A stretch of DNA of 59,076 nt from Flavobacterium caseinilyticum (GTDB taxonomy: Bacteria > Bacteroidota > Bacteroidia > Flavobacteriales > Flavobacteriaceae), in assembly GCF_004349085.1 (NCBI RefSeq), contig NZ_SMFM01000012.1, forward strand, positions 1 to 59,076, written 5' to 3'. The notes beneath the pieces were generated by a model that did no database searches, was not told the origin of the DNA, and saw only the letters and a list, made by a program, of their open reading frames with translations. A program made the translations under genes and the position numbers. Of this stretch, positions 40,076 to 48,391 are shown in pieces (position 1 is the first letter of the stretch; each line of letters begins with the position of its first letter).

Positions 40076-42187
40076 TTAAAGTACTGCATTTTCTTTTTCT
40101 AATACTGCCAATGCCAATCGGATTTTTCCATAATCTATTTTTTCTTCAAAATAATCAAAATAGGGTTTTAAGGCATTTGGTGATTCCAGTTTTATTTGCG
40201 CTTCTGCAATTTGTGAAACTTCTTCTTTTGAGATAAACGATTCTAAATCTATGTCCGCACCGTCAACATACAGTTTCGCTAAATGGGACATAATCGTACT
40301 TAATCCTAATTTTCTTTTTTGAGCAATTTCCTCAACAGTCAATCCGTTTTTATAAAGTTCCAATGTTTCTTTATAAGTAGTGGCTTCTTTCTTTTTTCTG
40401 ACAACTTTTGATTTTTGAAAATCAATAATTGCATTTATAAAAGCATCGCCATACTTTTCCAGTTTTGCCTTACCAACACCATCAATTGCTAGTAATTCGG
40501 TATCACTCATTGGTCTTTCGGTTTCCATTTGGCGTAAAGCCGCATCACTGAAAATTACATAAGCAGGAACGGATTCTTCTTTTGAAATTTCATAACGTAA
40601 TTTTCGTAAAGTTTCAAAAAGCGAATTAGCTACTGATCTGCTTTTTGTTTCTTTAATTTCTTGTTTCTCAATATTTATTTTCTGAACCGTGGTCAGTTGT
40701 ACTTTTTCGCCTTCAAACAATACTTTTTTAGCTAACGAAGTAAGTCGGATTTTATTTTGTTTATGAAAAGCAATTTCACAGTACCCAAGATTTATCAATT
40801 GTATTAAATATTGATTCCAGTCATACCAGGAAATATCAGCACCAACACTATATGTTTTCAGGTTTTGGTATTCTTTTTCATAAATATAAGCATTTTTAGA
40901 ACCGCGTAAAAAGTCAATAATTACAGGCAGTGGTTCGGTTTCTTGTAACCGAATAATTGCCGATAATGCTTTTTGAGCAATTATGGTTCCATCGAAAAAA
41001 AGCGGCGGATTTTTACAGATATCACAATTTCCACAATTTTCTGTTACAAGTTCGCCAAAATAGGAGAGCAATATCTTCCTACGACAACTCAGCGCATCGG
41101 CATATTGTTTCATTCGCTCCAGTTTGGCCAGTTGTACTTCGGCATTTAAACCTTGAGAAGCAAATTTTTGCAATTGAATCACATCACCATAACTTTCGAA
41201 CAATACGGTTTCTGATGGTAAACCATCGCGACCTGCACGACCAATTTCCTGATAATAACCTTCAATGTTTTTCGGCAAGTTGTAGTGAATCACCCAACGC
41301 ACATTAGATTTATCAATTCCCATCCCAAAAGCAATGGTTGCACATACTACTTTGCAATCATCATTGATAAATTCATCTTGTGTTTTCGAGCGAATTTTAT
41401 TGTCTAAACCGGCGTGATAAGCCTTAGCACTAATGCCTATTTTTTGCAATTTTTCGGATAATTCTTCGGTTGTTTTTCTGCTCAAGCAATATACAATCCC
41501 GGATTCGTTTGGTTTTTCTTGGATGAAATCTATTATTTGTTTGACTCTGTCCAAAGCGGGTCGTACTTCTAAACTCAAATTTTTTCGATCAAAAGATGCT
41601 ACAAATAGTTTTGGATTTTTCAGATTTAATTGTTCGCTAATATCCTTACGTGTAGCTTTATCAGCGGTTGCAGTTAAAGCTAAGATTGGAGTAGAAGGAA
41701 AGCGGTTTTTTAGATATCCAAGATTTGTATAGGCTGGTCGGAAATCATGTCCCCAAGATGAAATGCAATGAGCTTCATCAATGGCAATAAGGCTTATGAT
41801 CAAACTATTGAAAATATTGTCCAGAAAAGACAAACTTTCTGGGGCGATATAAACCAATTTAATTGCATTTGATTTTAAGCTTTCGATATAAAATTGACGT
41901 TCGTCCTCGGTTTGACTGCTGTTGATAAAACAGGCTTCAATTCCGTTTGCTTTCAAGCCATCGACTTGATCTTTCATCAAAGCAATAAGTGGGGAAATTA
42001 CGATTGTAATCCCTGGAAACAGTAATGCTGGTAATTGAAAACATATTGATTTCCCGCCACCTGTTGGCATAATGGCCAATGTATCTTGCCCAGAGAGAAC
42101 ACAATTTATTATTTCTTCCTGGTTGGGTCTGAATTTTTCAAAACCAAAGTTTTCTTTGAGTTTGGCATATAAAATTTGATGAGTCAT
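40076..42187 (-). CDS. recQ: ATP-dependent DNA helicase RecQ
   Basis: A 703-residue 3'-5' helicase. Motif I is MPTGGGKSICFQLPA, the DEAH box is IDEAHCISSWGHDF, and motif VI is QEIGRAGRDG. Zinc cysteines lie in CRRKILLSYFG and CGNCDIC near 365-390, followed by the RQC winged helix. An HRDC domain (VFSDAALRQMETERPMSDTELLAI) lies near 525-600. The extra C-terminal segment contains a second helix-turn-helix (GLTVEEIAQKRKLGLSTIMSHL), as in long RecQ proteins. Confidence 0.96.
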   Translation of the reverse strand: MTHQILYAKLKENFGFEKFRPNQEEIINCVLSGQDTLAIMPTGGGKSICFQLPALLFPGITIVISPLIALMKDQVDGLKANGIEACFINSSQTEDERQFYIESLKSNAIKLVYIAPESLSFLDNIFNSLIISLIAIDEAHCISSWGHDFRPAYTNLGYLKNRFPSTPILALTATADKATRKDISEQLNLKNPKLFVASFDRKNLSLEVRPALDRVKQIIDFIQEKPNESGIVYCLSRKTTEELSEKLQKIGISAKAYHAGLDNKIRSKTQDEFINDDCKVVCATIAFGMGIDKSNVRWVIHYNLPKNIEGYYQEIGRAGRDGLPSETVLFESYGDVIQLQKFASQGLNAEVQLAKLERMKQYADALSCRRKILLSYFGELVTENCGNCDICKNPPLFFDGTIIAQKALSAIIRLQETEPLPVIIDFLRGSKNAYIYEKEYQNLKTYSVGADISWYDWNQYLIQLINLGYCEIAFHKQNKIRLTSLAKKVLFEGEKVQLTTVQKINIEKQEIKETKSRSVANSLFETLRKLRYEISKEESVPAYVIFSDAALRQMETERPMSDTELLAIDGVGKAKLEKYGDAFINAIIDFQKSKVVRKKKEATTYKETLELYKNGLTVEEIAQKRKLGLSTIMSHLAKLYVDGADIDLESFISKEEVSQIAEAQIKLESPNALKPYFDYFEEKIDYGKIRLALAVLEKENAVL

Positions 42188-42219
42188 TGTGGCGTATATT
42201 TAGAAGTCTAAAGTTATAA

Positions 42220-42249
42220 AAAAAGGAACTCGTGAATGAGTTCCTTTTT
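42220..42249 (-). terminator. Terminator after the acidic-protein gene
   Basis: Stem AAAAAGGAACTC / GAGTTCCTTTTT with a six-base loop. On the minus strand it is followed by a run of T (42214-42220). It separates the polyamine-gene unit from recQ. Confidence 0.85.
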
Positions 42250-42273
42250 ATAAATATATTAAAACGGGATTAA

Positions 42274-42678
42274 TTAATCCTCATCTTCGTCATCGTCTTC
42301 GTCTGCGTAATCTTTTTCATCAGCATCTTCGTCGTCCTCATCATCTCCTGAATCAGAATCCGGTTTGTCGATGGCGTCGTCTTCGTCGTCGTCATCAATG
42401 TCATCGTCTAAATCCAGACCTTTGATAGGTTCAACTACTTCATCGATAAGGATTTCATCATCTTCATCATAATTCTCAATTCTGTCCGCAAGTTTAGTGC
42501 TCACTTTTACTAAATAAATAGTATCGTCAGTTCGTACTTCAACCGCTTCCACCAATTCATTTTTAGCGTTTCTAAAACTAATAATGTTTGAATCATCATA
42601 ACCATCTGGAAATTTATCAACCAATAGGTTTAAAATTTCATTGGTAAGTTTTGCGTAATCAACAATTACTCTTTTCAT
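42274..42678 (-). CDS. Conserved protein with a very acidic C-terminus (134 aa)
   Basis: Residues 1-85 are an ordered domain (MKRVIVDYAKLTNEILNLLV, FPDGYDDSNIISFRNAK, TIYLVKVSTKLADRI). From about residue 88 on nearly every residue is Asp or Glu. The N-terminal domain seems conserved in Flavobacteriia. I recall related entries being labelled DNA primase, but no primase motif is present. The tail could mimic nucleic acid or bind basic proteins, which is inference. It lies nine bases after the deoxyhypusine-synthase-like gene. Confidence 0.8.
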   Translation of the reverse strand: MKRVIVDYAKLTNEILNLLVDKFPDGYDDSNIISFRNAKNELVEAVEVRTDDTIYLVKVSTKLADRIENYDEDDEILIDEVVEPIKGLDLDDDIDDDDEDDAIDKPDSDSGDDEDDEDADEKDYADEDDDEDED

Positions 42679-42687
42679 AAAAATATT

Positions 42688-43659
42688 CTATAGATCTAAT
42701 AAATAAGCGAAAATTAAAGGTGCTACTATGGTAGCATCCGACTCAATAATAAACTTAGGAGTTTTAATGTCTAATTTCCCCCAAGTAATTTTTTCATTTG
42801 GCACCGCTCCAGAATACGAACCATAACTGGTTGTTGAATCTGAAATCTGACAGAAATAACTCCAGAAAGGAATGTCATGCATTTCCATGTCCTGGTATAA
42901 CATTGGTACCACGCATATTGGAAAATCTCCCGCAATACCACCACCAATTTGGAAGAAACCGACACCTTTTGTACTGTTTTTCGGATACCAATCCGATAAG
43001 AAAACCATATATTCGATACCGGATTTCATTGTAGAAGCTTTCAAATCTCCTTTAATTACGTACGATGCAAAAATATTTCCCATTGTGCTATCTTCCCATC
43101 CCGGTACAATAATGGGTAAATTTTTCTCAGCAGCTGCATACATCCAACTGTCTTTTAAGTCAATTTCATAATATTCTTCAAGAACACCTGAAAGTAACAT
43201 TTTGTACATAAACTCATGCGGAAAATATCTTTCGCCTTTATCATCAGCATCTTTCCAGATTTTGTAAATATGCTTTTGCAAACGACGGAAAGCTTCATGT
43301 TCCGGAATACAAGTATCAGTTACACGGTTTAGACCTCTTTCCAATAAATCCCATTCGTCTTGCGGAGTCAAATCACGATAATTGGGAACTCTTTCATAAT
43401 GAGAATGAGCAACTAAATTCATGATGTCTTCTTCTAGATTTGCTCCAGTACATGAAATGATATGTACTTTGTCCTGACGAATAATTTCAGAAAATATTTT
43501 TCCAATCTCGGCAGTACTCATAGCTCCAGCCATGCTCACCATCATTTTTGCACCATTGGCTAATTGTTCTTCGTATGCCTTAGCTGCGTCAACTAAAGAT
43601 GCAGAGTTGAAATGCAAATAATGCTTTTCAATAAACTGACTGATTGGTCCTTTGCTCAT
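42688..43659 (-). CDS. Deoxyhypusine synthase family protein
   Basis: 323 residues of the DHS fold. NAD-binding blocks are MVSMAGAMSTAEIG, ISCTGANLEED and FFQIGGGIAGDFPI. The WGK motif holding the catalytic Lys of human DHS (K329) is conserved in KITWGKLD. Bacteria have no eIF5A, so these proteins are thought to transfer the aminobutyl group of spermidine to small amines such as putrescine, giving homospermidine or similar. It follows the arginine decarboxylase gene on the same strand (93-base gap), so a polyamine role is likely. Confidence 0.88.
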   Translation of the reverse strand: MSKGPISQFIEKHYLHFNSASLVDAAKAYEEQLANGAKMMVSMAGAMSTAEIGKIFSEIIRQDKVHIISCTGANLEEDIMNLVAHSHYERVPNYRDLTPQDEWDLLERGLNRVTDTCIPEHEAFRRLQKHIYKIWKDADDKGERYFPHEFMYKMLLSGVLEEYYEIDLKDSWMYAAAEKNLPIIVPGWEDSTMGNIFASYVIKGDLKASTMKSGIEYMVFLSDWYPKNSTKGVGFFQIGGGIAGDFPICVVPMLYQDMEMHDIPFWSYFCQISDSTTSYGSYSGAVPNEKITWGKLDIKTPKFIIESDATIVAPLIFAYLLDL

Positions 43660-43752
43660 TTTTTAAAATTTAAATACTTAAAAGTCAAAACGTTAAAATT
43701 ATAATCTCAAATTTAACGAATTTTTATATTGAATAATTGAATAGTTGTTAAT

Positions 43753-45153
43753 TTATTTTTTGTCGTAACCTAATATTTTCAAAACCTCTTCAGAGGTTTG
43801 TTGTTCAGAGAAAACTTCCGTGGCTAATATACCGTTTTCGTCTCTGTCAATCAATATATGTTTCGGTTGCGGAATCAAGCAGTGGTGCAAACCACCATAT
43901 CCACCGATGGTTTCCTGATAAGCTCCTGTATTAAAGAATCCAATATACAATGGTTTTTCTTTATTGTATTTTGGCAAATAAATAGCATTCATATTTTGTT
44001 CGGAATTGTAATAATCATCGCTATCACAGGTCATTCCGCCTAACAAAACCCGCTCGTATGTATCGTTCCAGCGATTGACTGCCAGCATGATAAAACGTTT
44101 GTTGATTGCCCAAGTATCCGGTAAAGTAGTGATAAAAGAAGAGTCAATCATATTCCACTTTTCTCTGTCATTTTGTTGTTTTTGATACAAAATCTGATAG
44201 ATTGCTCCACCACTTTCGCCTACAGTATAGGAACCAAATTCAGTAAAAATATTTGGAACATCAACTTCGGCTTCATCACAAGCTATTTTAATTTGATTGA
44301 TGATTTCGTCAATCATGTATTGATAATCGTATTCAAATGCCAATGAGTTTTTTATTGGAAAACCACCACCAATATTTAATCCGTCAAGAGAAGGACATTC
44401 TTTTTTTAATGCCACGTATACCTTGATACATTTTACTAATTCATTCCAGTAATAGGCATTGTCATTAATTCCTGTATTGATAAAAAAGTGCAACATTTTC
44501 AGTTCCAATTTTTTATTTTCCTTGATTTCTCTCTTGTAAAACGGAACAATATTTTTGTATCCAATTCCTAATCTGGAAGTGTAAAACTCAAATTTAGGTT
44601 CTTCTTCGGCCGCAATACGAATTCCAATTTTGAATTTGCTTTTTATTTGTCCCTGAAGCAAGTCAAGTTCTTCAAAATTATCAATAATTGGAATGGTGTT
44701 TTTATGACCATTATTGATCAGTCGTGCAATATTGTCGATGTATTGGTCCCTTTTGAAACCATTACAAATTACATACGTACTTTTATTGATTTTGCCGTTT
44801 GCCAAAAGATTTTCAACAATATTAATGTCAAAAGCAGAAGATGTTTCAATATGAATGTTATTCTTGAACGCTTCGTTCATAATGTATTCAAAATGCGAAC
44901 TTTTTGTGCAGTAACAGTAGTAATATTTTGCCTCATACTTGTTTTTTTCCATCGACTTACGAAACCAACTTTTGGCTTTGTTGATGTTGTTGGAAATCTG
45001 AGGTAAGTACGTGAATTTTAAAGGCGTACCATATTGCTCCACCAGTTTCATCAAATCGATATTGTGAAACTGAAGGTTATCTTTGTTTAATGTAAATTCT
45101 TCTTGTGGAAAATAGTAGGTTTGATTAATTAAATCAGAATATTTTGTATTCAT
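43753..45153 (-). CDS. speA: Biosynthetic arginine decarboxylase, short Bacteroidota type
   Basis: A PLP-dependent alanine-racemase-fold decarboxylase of 466 residues, producing agmatine. The PLP lysine is K84 in YCYCTKSSHFEY. GLNIGGGFPI is the phosphate-binding loop, and FTEFGSYTVGESGG and MTCDSDDYY (active-site Cys-Asp) are present. It is shorter than E. coli SpeA because it lacks the large insertions. No agmatinase gene is found in the window. Confidence 0.9.
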   Translation of the reverse strand: MNTKYSDLINQTYYFPQEEFTLNKDNLQFHNIDLMKLVEQYGTPLKFTYLPQISNNINKAKSWFRKSMEKNKYEAKYYYCYCTKSSHFEYIMNEAFKNNIHIETSSAFDINIVENLLANGKINKSTYVICNGFKRDQYIDNIARLINNGHKNTIPIIDNFEELDLLQGQIKSKFKIGIRIAAEEEPKFEFYTSRLGIGYKNIVPFYKREIKENKKLELKMLHFFINTGINDNAYYWNELVKCIKVYVALKKECPSLDGLNIGGGFPIKNSLAFEYDYQYMIDEIINQIKIACDEAEVDVPNIFTEFGSYTVGESGGAIYQILYQKQQNDREKWNMIDSSFITTLPDTWAINKRFIMLAVNRWNDTYERVLLGGMTCDSDDYYNSEQNMNAIYLPKYNKEKPLYIGFFNTGAYQETIGGYGGLHHCLIPQPKHILIDRDENGILATEVFSEQQTSEEVLKILGYDKK

Positions 45154-45204
45154 TAGATGTCTTGATTATAGATTAAAATATTGTAAAATAAAGTAACCTA
45201 TAAT

Positions 45205-45384
45205 TCAAACCCGAATATTTGCATATACGATCTGAAGCTTCTCGTGGTCTGCTTTTAAGTATTGGAAAATGTCAAAACTAAAGTTTCCTTTAATCGAATA
45301 AAACCGCTTCAATATCCTTAAAAAAGAAATATTGTTTCGGGTTTTACTGGAACTATAATTTGGCTTGTTTTGACTTTTTTTCAT
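45205..45384 (-). CDS. Small basic ORF upstream of speA (59 aa), possible leader peptide
   Basis: ATG at 45384, stop TGA at 45205-45207. The product starts MKKSQNKPNYSSSKTRNN and continues ISFLRILKRFYSIKGNF; it is strongly basic at the N-terminus. A perfect -7 box ends five bases before the ATG, so the transcript would start at or next to the start codon. The stop is 51 bases before the speA ATG. It may be a real small protein or a translated leader that controls speA. No homologue is known to me. Confidence 0.5.
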   Translation of the reverse strand: MKKSQNKPNYSSSKTRNNISFLRILKRFYSIKGNFSFDIFQYLKADHEKLQIVYANIRV

Positions 45385-45389
45385 CGGTG

Positions 45390-45397
45390 CAAATGTA
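45390..45397 (-). promoter_or_regulatory. -7 box giving a leaderless or near-leaderless transcript
   Basis: On the minus strand TACATTTG, followed by CACCG and then ATG. Upstream TTG triplets at about 15-22 bases could serve as the -33 element. The run TTTGCACCG is identical to that at the rnpB promoter, where transcription starts right after it. Confidence 0.65.
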
Positions 45398-45440
45398 AAA
45401 AATATTATATACGCAATGCAATCCTTTTTATAAAAAATAA

Positions 45441-46508
45441 TTAAGATTTATAATCCAGAAACGCCTGAAGAATTAATTCATTTTCAACCGATTGATTAAT
45501 TATTATTTTTCCGATACCTTCAATCAATGCAAACTGAATGTTGCCATACTCATTTTTCTTGTCGTGAATCAGTAATTCCAAGATTGGTTCAATGTCATTT
45601 TCTTCAAAAATGATGTCGTCATATATAGACTTGATACAGGTTTTTATCTCAGAATATTCTTCTTTAGTGATTAGTTTTTTATCCAATGAAATAAAACTTT
45701 CCAAGATCATCCCAACGGCAATGGCTTCTCCGTGCAGTAAAGTAGTTTTATTTTCATTTTCCAAAAAGTAGCTTTCAATGGCATGTCCTAAAGTATGACC
45801 AAAATTCAGTGCTTTTCTTATATTTTTTTCGGTAGGATCTTGAAGGACAATATCATTTTTTATTTCAACCGAACGGTAAATTAATGCGTCAAAATCAGCA
45901 AAATCTATAGCATTTAAATCTAAAAATTGCTCCCAATATTCTTTATCATAGATCAAACCGTGTTTCAGCATTTCGGCAAGACCGGAACGCATTTCGTTTT
46001 GCGGCACCGTTTCTAAGTATTGAGTGTCAATAAGGACCATATTTGGTACATTGATGACACCTATTTGGTTTTTTAAATTCCCTAAATCCACCCCGTTTTT
46101 ACCTCCTACAGAAGCATCAACCATTGATAATAGCGTAGTTGGAATATGTATAAAATCTACCCCACGCTTGAATGTTGAAGCAACAAATCCGCCTAAATCA
46201 GTAACAACTCCGCCGCCCAGATTAATTATAAGACTTTTTCGGTCAGCGCCAAGTTCCGTGAGTACATTCCATATTTGGACGCAAGTCTCAATGTTTTTAT
46301 TTTCTTCACCGGCATCAAATTCTATGATTTCAATCGTAAGATCAGTTTCCAGATAAGGAAGAAAAATAGGCAAGCAAAACTCATTAGTATTGCTGTCTAC
46401 AATTATAAATAGGTTGGAGTATTTGTTTTCTTTTAAATGAAGGTTTAATGCTTCATATCCTTTTTCATTAAAATGTATCGGATAACTATTGGCTTGAATT
46501 GACTGCAT
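45441..46508 (-). CDS. aroB: 3-dehydroquinate synthase
   Basis: Second step of the shikimate pathway, NAD- and metal-dependent. 355 residues is normal. NAD-binding GGGVVTDLGGFVASTFKRG, then PTTLLSMVDASVGGKNGVD. Metal ligands lie in E of GLAEMLKHGLI and His of NFGHTLGHAIES and LLHGEAIAVG. It is divergent from the proline dehydrogenase gene, which starts 90 bases away. Confidence 0.96.
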   Translation of the reverse strand: MQSIQANSYPIHFNEKGYEALNLHLKENKYSNLFIIVDSNTNEFCLPIFLPYLETDLTIEIIEFDAGEENKNIETCVQIWNVLTELGADRKSLIINLGGGVVTDLGGFVASTFKRGVDFIHIPTTLLSMVDASVGGKNGVDLGNLKNQIGVINVPNMVLIDTQYLETVPQNEMRSGLAEMLKHGLIYDKEYWEQFLDLNAIDFADFDALIYRSVEIKNDIVLQDPTEKNIRKALNFGHTLGHAIESYFLENENKTTLLHGEAIAVGMILESFISLDKKLITKEEYSEIKTCIKSIYDDIIFEENDIEPILELLIHDKKNEYGNIQFALIEGIGKIIINQSVENELILQAFLDYKS

Positions 46509-46573
46509 CGTTATGTATTAATTGAATCCGCAAAATAAGGTAATTTTTGCTAAATAATATTCAAAACTCTGTC

Positions 46574-46581
46574 TATATTTG
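46574..46581 (+). promoter_or_regulatory. -7 box of the proline dehydrogenase gene
   Basis: TATATTTG, a perfect TAnnTTTG, with TTTG at 46546-46549 as a possible -33 element. The predicted leader is about ten bases. Confidence 0.6.
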
Positions 46582-46598
46582 TTCAAAAAATCATAGGG

Positions 46599-47768
46599 AT
46601 GGAAAAAATATTTGATAATACACAAGTTGCCTTTGCGTTAAAAAGTGATACCGAATTGGATAGGGCTTATTTTCTTTTCAAAATGATCGCAAATCAACCT
46701 TTAGTTCGCATAGGAACTGCTGTTACTAATTTTGCCTTAAAAGCCAATCTTCCTGTTGAAGGTTTGATTCGCGCTACTGTTTTTGACCATTTTTGTGGTG
46801 GCGTAAATGAAGTGGATTGTTTATCGGTAGTTGATAAAATGTATACGAAAGGAGTTTCTTCCGTCTTGGACTATTCTGTGGAAGGGAAAGAAGAGGAAGA
46901 GCAATTTGATGCGGCGCTGGAAATGACTTTAAAAACCATCGAATTTGCCAAAGAGCGTCAGGCGATCCCTTTTGCCGTTTTTAAACCAACGGGTTTCGGC
47001 CGTTTTGAATTGTATGAGAAATTAGGAGAGAAACAAACCTTGACGCCAGAAGAACAATCCGAATGGAATAGAGTAGTGGCGCGTTTTGATTTAGTATGCA
47101 GTGAAGCACATAAAAAGAATGTCGCTTTACTTATTGATGGCGAAGAAAGTTGGATGCAAGATGCTGCAGATGATTTAGTGACAGAAATGATGCGAAAATA
47201 CAACAAAGAAAAAGCCATTGTGTTCAATACGTTGCAAATGTACCGATGGGATCGTTTGGATTACTTAAAAAAATTGCACGAACAGGCCAAATCAGACGGA
47301 TTCTTCATAGGAATGAAACTAGTGCGAGGTGCTTACATGGAAAAAGAAATTGTTCGTGCTAACGAAAAGGGATATTCATCGCCAATATGCGCTTCAAAAG
47401 AAGACACAGATGAAAATTATGACGCTGCGGTTCTATATATGGTTGCGCATTTAGATACAATGGCTATTTTCGCGGGAACGCACAACGAATTAAGTACGTA
47501 CAAATTGATGGAACTGATGCAAGAAAAAGGCATTAAAACCAACGATGACAGAATTTGGTTTGGACAATTATATGGAATGAGTGATAATATCAGTTATAAT
47601 TTAGCCGCTCATCGTTACAACGTCGCTAAATATTTACCATTCGGACCTGTAAAAGATGTGATGCCGTATTTAATTCGTCGTGCTGAGGAAAATACTTCTG
47701 TGGCGGGACAAACGAGTCGTGAGTTGTCTATGATAAAAGCAGAAAGAAAAAGAAGAAAAGACAATTAG
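46599..47768 (+). CDS. putA: Proline dehydrogenase
   Basis: FAD-dependent oxidation of proline to pyrroline-5-carboxylate. A stand-alone 389-residue PRODH barrel, not fused to the P5C dehydrogenase as in E. coli PutA. Signatures are MKLVRGAYMEKE, FAGTHNE, FGQLYGMSD and YLPFGPVKDVMPYLIRRAEEN. The start at 46599 lies 17 bases past a consensus -7 box. A clear terminator follows. Confidence 0.95.
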   Translation: MEKIFDNTQVAFALKSDTELDRAYFLFKMIANQPLVRIGTAVTNFALKANLPVEGLIRATVFDHFCGGVNEVDCLSVVDKMYTKGVSSVLDYSVEGKEEEEQFDAALEMTLKTIEFAKERQAIPFAVFKPTGFGRFELYEKLGEKQTLTPEEQSEWNRVVARFDLVCSEAHKKNVALLIDGEESWMQDAADDLVTEMMRKYNKEKAIVFNTLQMYRWDRLDYLKKLHEQAKSDGFFIGMKLVRGAYMEKEIVRANEKGYSSPICASKEDTDENYDAAVLYMVAHLDTMAIFAGTHNELSTYKLMELMQEKGIKTNDDRIWFGQLYGMSDNISYNLAAHRYNVAKYLPFGPVKDVMPYLIRRAEENTSVAGQTSRELSMIKAERKRRKDN

Positions 47769-47806
47769 TATTGAGGCTAGAAATTACTTTAGTTTCTTTA
47801 ATTTTT

Positions 47807-47862
47807 AAATCGAGCACAATTTAGACAATATCACGAGTCTAGGTTGTGCTCGATTTTTTTTA
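47807..47862 (+). terminator. Terminator of the proline dehydrogenase gene
   Basis: Stem AAATCGAGCACAA at 47807-47819 and its complement at 47844-47856, with an inner TAGAC/GTCTA pairing. A run of T follows on the plus strand (47854-47861). Confidence 0.9.
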
Positions 47863-47887
47863 CAGTAAAAGCAATTTAAATTGGTCC

Positions 47888-47920
47888 AAAAAAAAAACTC
47901 TTCAATTTCTTGAAGAGTTT
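47888..47920 (-). terminator. Terminator of the original tRNA gene
   Basis: Stem AAACTCTTCAA / TTGAAGAGTTT with loop TTTC. The minus strand continues with about ten T. It directly follows the tRNA 3' fragment in the minus direction, as expected for the terminator of the once-intact tRNA gene. Confidence 0.75.
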
Positions 47921-47921
47921 T

Positions 47922-47944
47922 GTGGGGAGAGCAGGATTCGAACC
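47922..47944 (-). other. tRNA 3'-end fragment, candidate attachment site
   Basis: On the minus strand GGTTCGAATCCTGCTCTCCC followed by CAC: a T-loop (TTCGAAT), the 3' half of a T stem (CCTGC), the 3' acceptor strand (TCTCCCC) and the discriminator A. The 5' half of the T stem does not pair (ATTGG in place of GCAGG) and no anticodon arm follows, so only the last ~22 bases of a tRNA are here. This is the usual footprint of tyrosine-integrase insertion into a tRNA 3' end. The intact tRNA would lie beyond the right edge of the window. Confidence 0.72.
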
Positions 47945-48391
47945 AATAAGCTGGAACCCGTGCCTATACTGCATTTTCAACTACTTATAAACTAATGTGC
48001 CACGATTTTGCCACAAAACTCAACATGACAATTTTAAGCCATTTTTTAAGTAAATTATTGAATTAACTTGTTTAAATTGAATGATGTAATTCATGTTTTG
48101 AAAATCAAAATTAAGTAATTTTATGATAGTCCAAAAAGTTTATTTAATATTTTTGCAGTTTAACGCTAATTTAATATTTTTTACTAATAGTGTCCTAAAC
48201 GTTTTCTTGAACCAATTGTAATAATTTAAATACAGAAAAATGCATTGCTTTTTGATGAAAATGAGTATCGAACCCCAAGAATAAATGTGATTGAAAATAA
48301 TATTTATTTTGATTAACAACGATTTAATGAATAAAAGAACCGAACAAATGAGTCATTTTCTCATTTGTCCTGATATCCTAATTTCAAAATT
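47945..48391. other. Left end of the putative island, non-coding
   Basis: About 450 bases without a supported gene. Direct repeats TGCCAC at 47998-48003 and 48009-48014 may be integrase arm sites. A hairpin ACAAATGAG / CTCATTTGT at 48344-48368 lies just past the superoxide dismutase stop and may end that transcript. TATTTTTG at 48148-48155 resembles a plus-strand -7 box but leads to no convincing gene. Confidence 0.5.

Noticed and set aside
45390..45440. Riboswitch or attenuator upstream of speA
   Set aside because: No stable hairpin or known aptamer pattern is visible; only the promoter and small ORF are supported.
47921..48010. Complete tRNA gene on the minus strand
   Set aside because: Only the T-loop and 3' acceptor strand are present; the T stem does not pair and no anticodon or D arm is found.
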